Shown piece after piece: positions 53,129-53,143 of a stretch of 53,143 bases of DNA. The stretch lies in NCBI GenBank assembly GCA_964509335.1, contig CAZDXB010000021.1:1-53143 (forward strand), given 5' to 3'. Within the stretch, counting starts at the first letter, position 1; every line of letters begins with the position of its first letter. The position numbers and the translations under genes were made by a program. The notes under the pieces are model-generated. The model ran no database searches, had not been told where the DNA came from, and saw only the letters and a program-made list of their open reading frames with translations. This DNA comes from CAZDXB01 sp964509335. GTDB lineage: Bacteria; Bacteroidota; Ignavibacteria; Kapaibacteriales; UBA2268.

Positions 53129-53143
53129 ACAGCGCGAATATGG

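Overview
The window reads as a continuous, gene-dense chromosomal segment of a Gram-negative bacterium of the Bacteroidota/Chlorobiota (FCB) group, perhaps an Ignavibacteria- or Kapabacteria-like lineage. This placement is inference. It rests on the DksA/TraR protein, whose second zinc pair is degenerate in the way I recall from Bacteroidota; on the eukaryote-like IleRS; on the ileS-dksA-lspA-rluD order; on LptE, OmpA and DUF4397-like envelope proteins; and on an ECF sigma factor next to a membrane-anchored beta-barrel-like partner. Base composition looks even throughout. I found no phage, plasmid, CRISPR, rRNA or tRNA gene.

Layout. 1-442: a gene-free block of short palindromes and a MITE-like element. 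443-3344: ligA, then a small unlabelled protein, rpmE and rpsR, ending in a good terminator. 3415-7201: a four-gene minus-strand operon (PD40 lipoprotein, ECF sigma factor, anti-sigma-like protein with a C-terminal beta-barrel-like domain, DUF4397-like lipoprotein) that looks like an envelope-sensing module. 7347-11604: a papain-fold peptidase with folP, divergent from an OmpA protein carrying two peptidoglycan-binding domains. 11689-18455: an Rrf2 regulator, sufBCDS, a SufT-like protein, a cysteine-less A-type-carrier-like protein, then Fe superoxide dismutase. This is an Fe-S assembly and oxidative-stress block.

18680-29403: a LON-domain protein and a GPP34 protein face the minus-strand block ileS, dksA-like, lspA, TPR-CHAT and rluD-like. 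The CHAT protease gene sits between lspA and the pseudouridine synthase gene. 29650-36621: M16 peptidase, thiolase, then metallo-hydrolase, LptE and a membrane glycosyltransferase. 36622-36986 is a second repeat block with palindromes and another MITE-like element. 36987-41054: a GlcNAc-kinase-like ASKHA protein, then aminotransferase and PEP carboxykinase in a 4-nt overlapping pair. 41316-46112: prfA, a sugar nucleotidyltransferase, metK and ahcY (methyl cycle). 46273-52905: a YD-repeat-like secreted protein, an orphan FliK-like protein and a 1435-residue CoA-dehydratase-activase protein.

The most distinctive non-coding signal is a family of about 30-bp perfect palindromes placed just after stop codons. 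Copies differ by compensatory changes in the stem, which suggests selection on the hairpin. The most interesting protein-level items are the sigma/anti-sigma/barrel operon, the cysteine-less carrier in the suf cluster and the secreted-looking TPR-CHAT protein.
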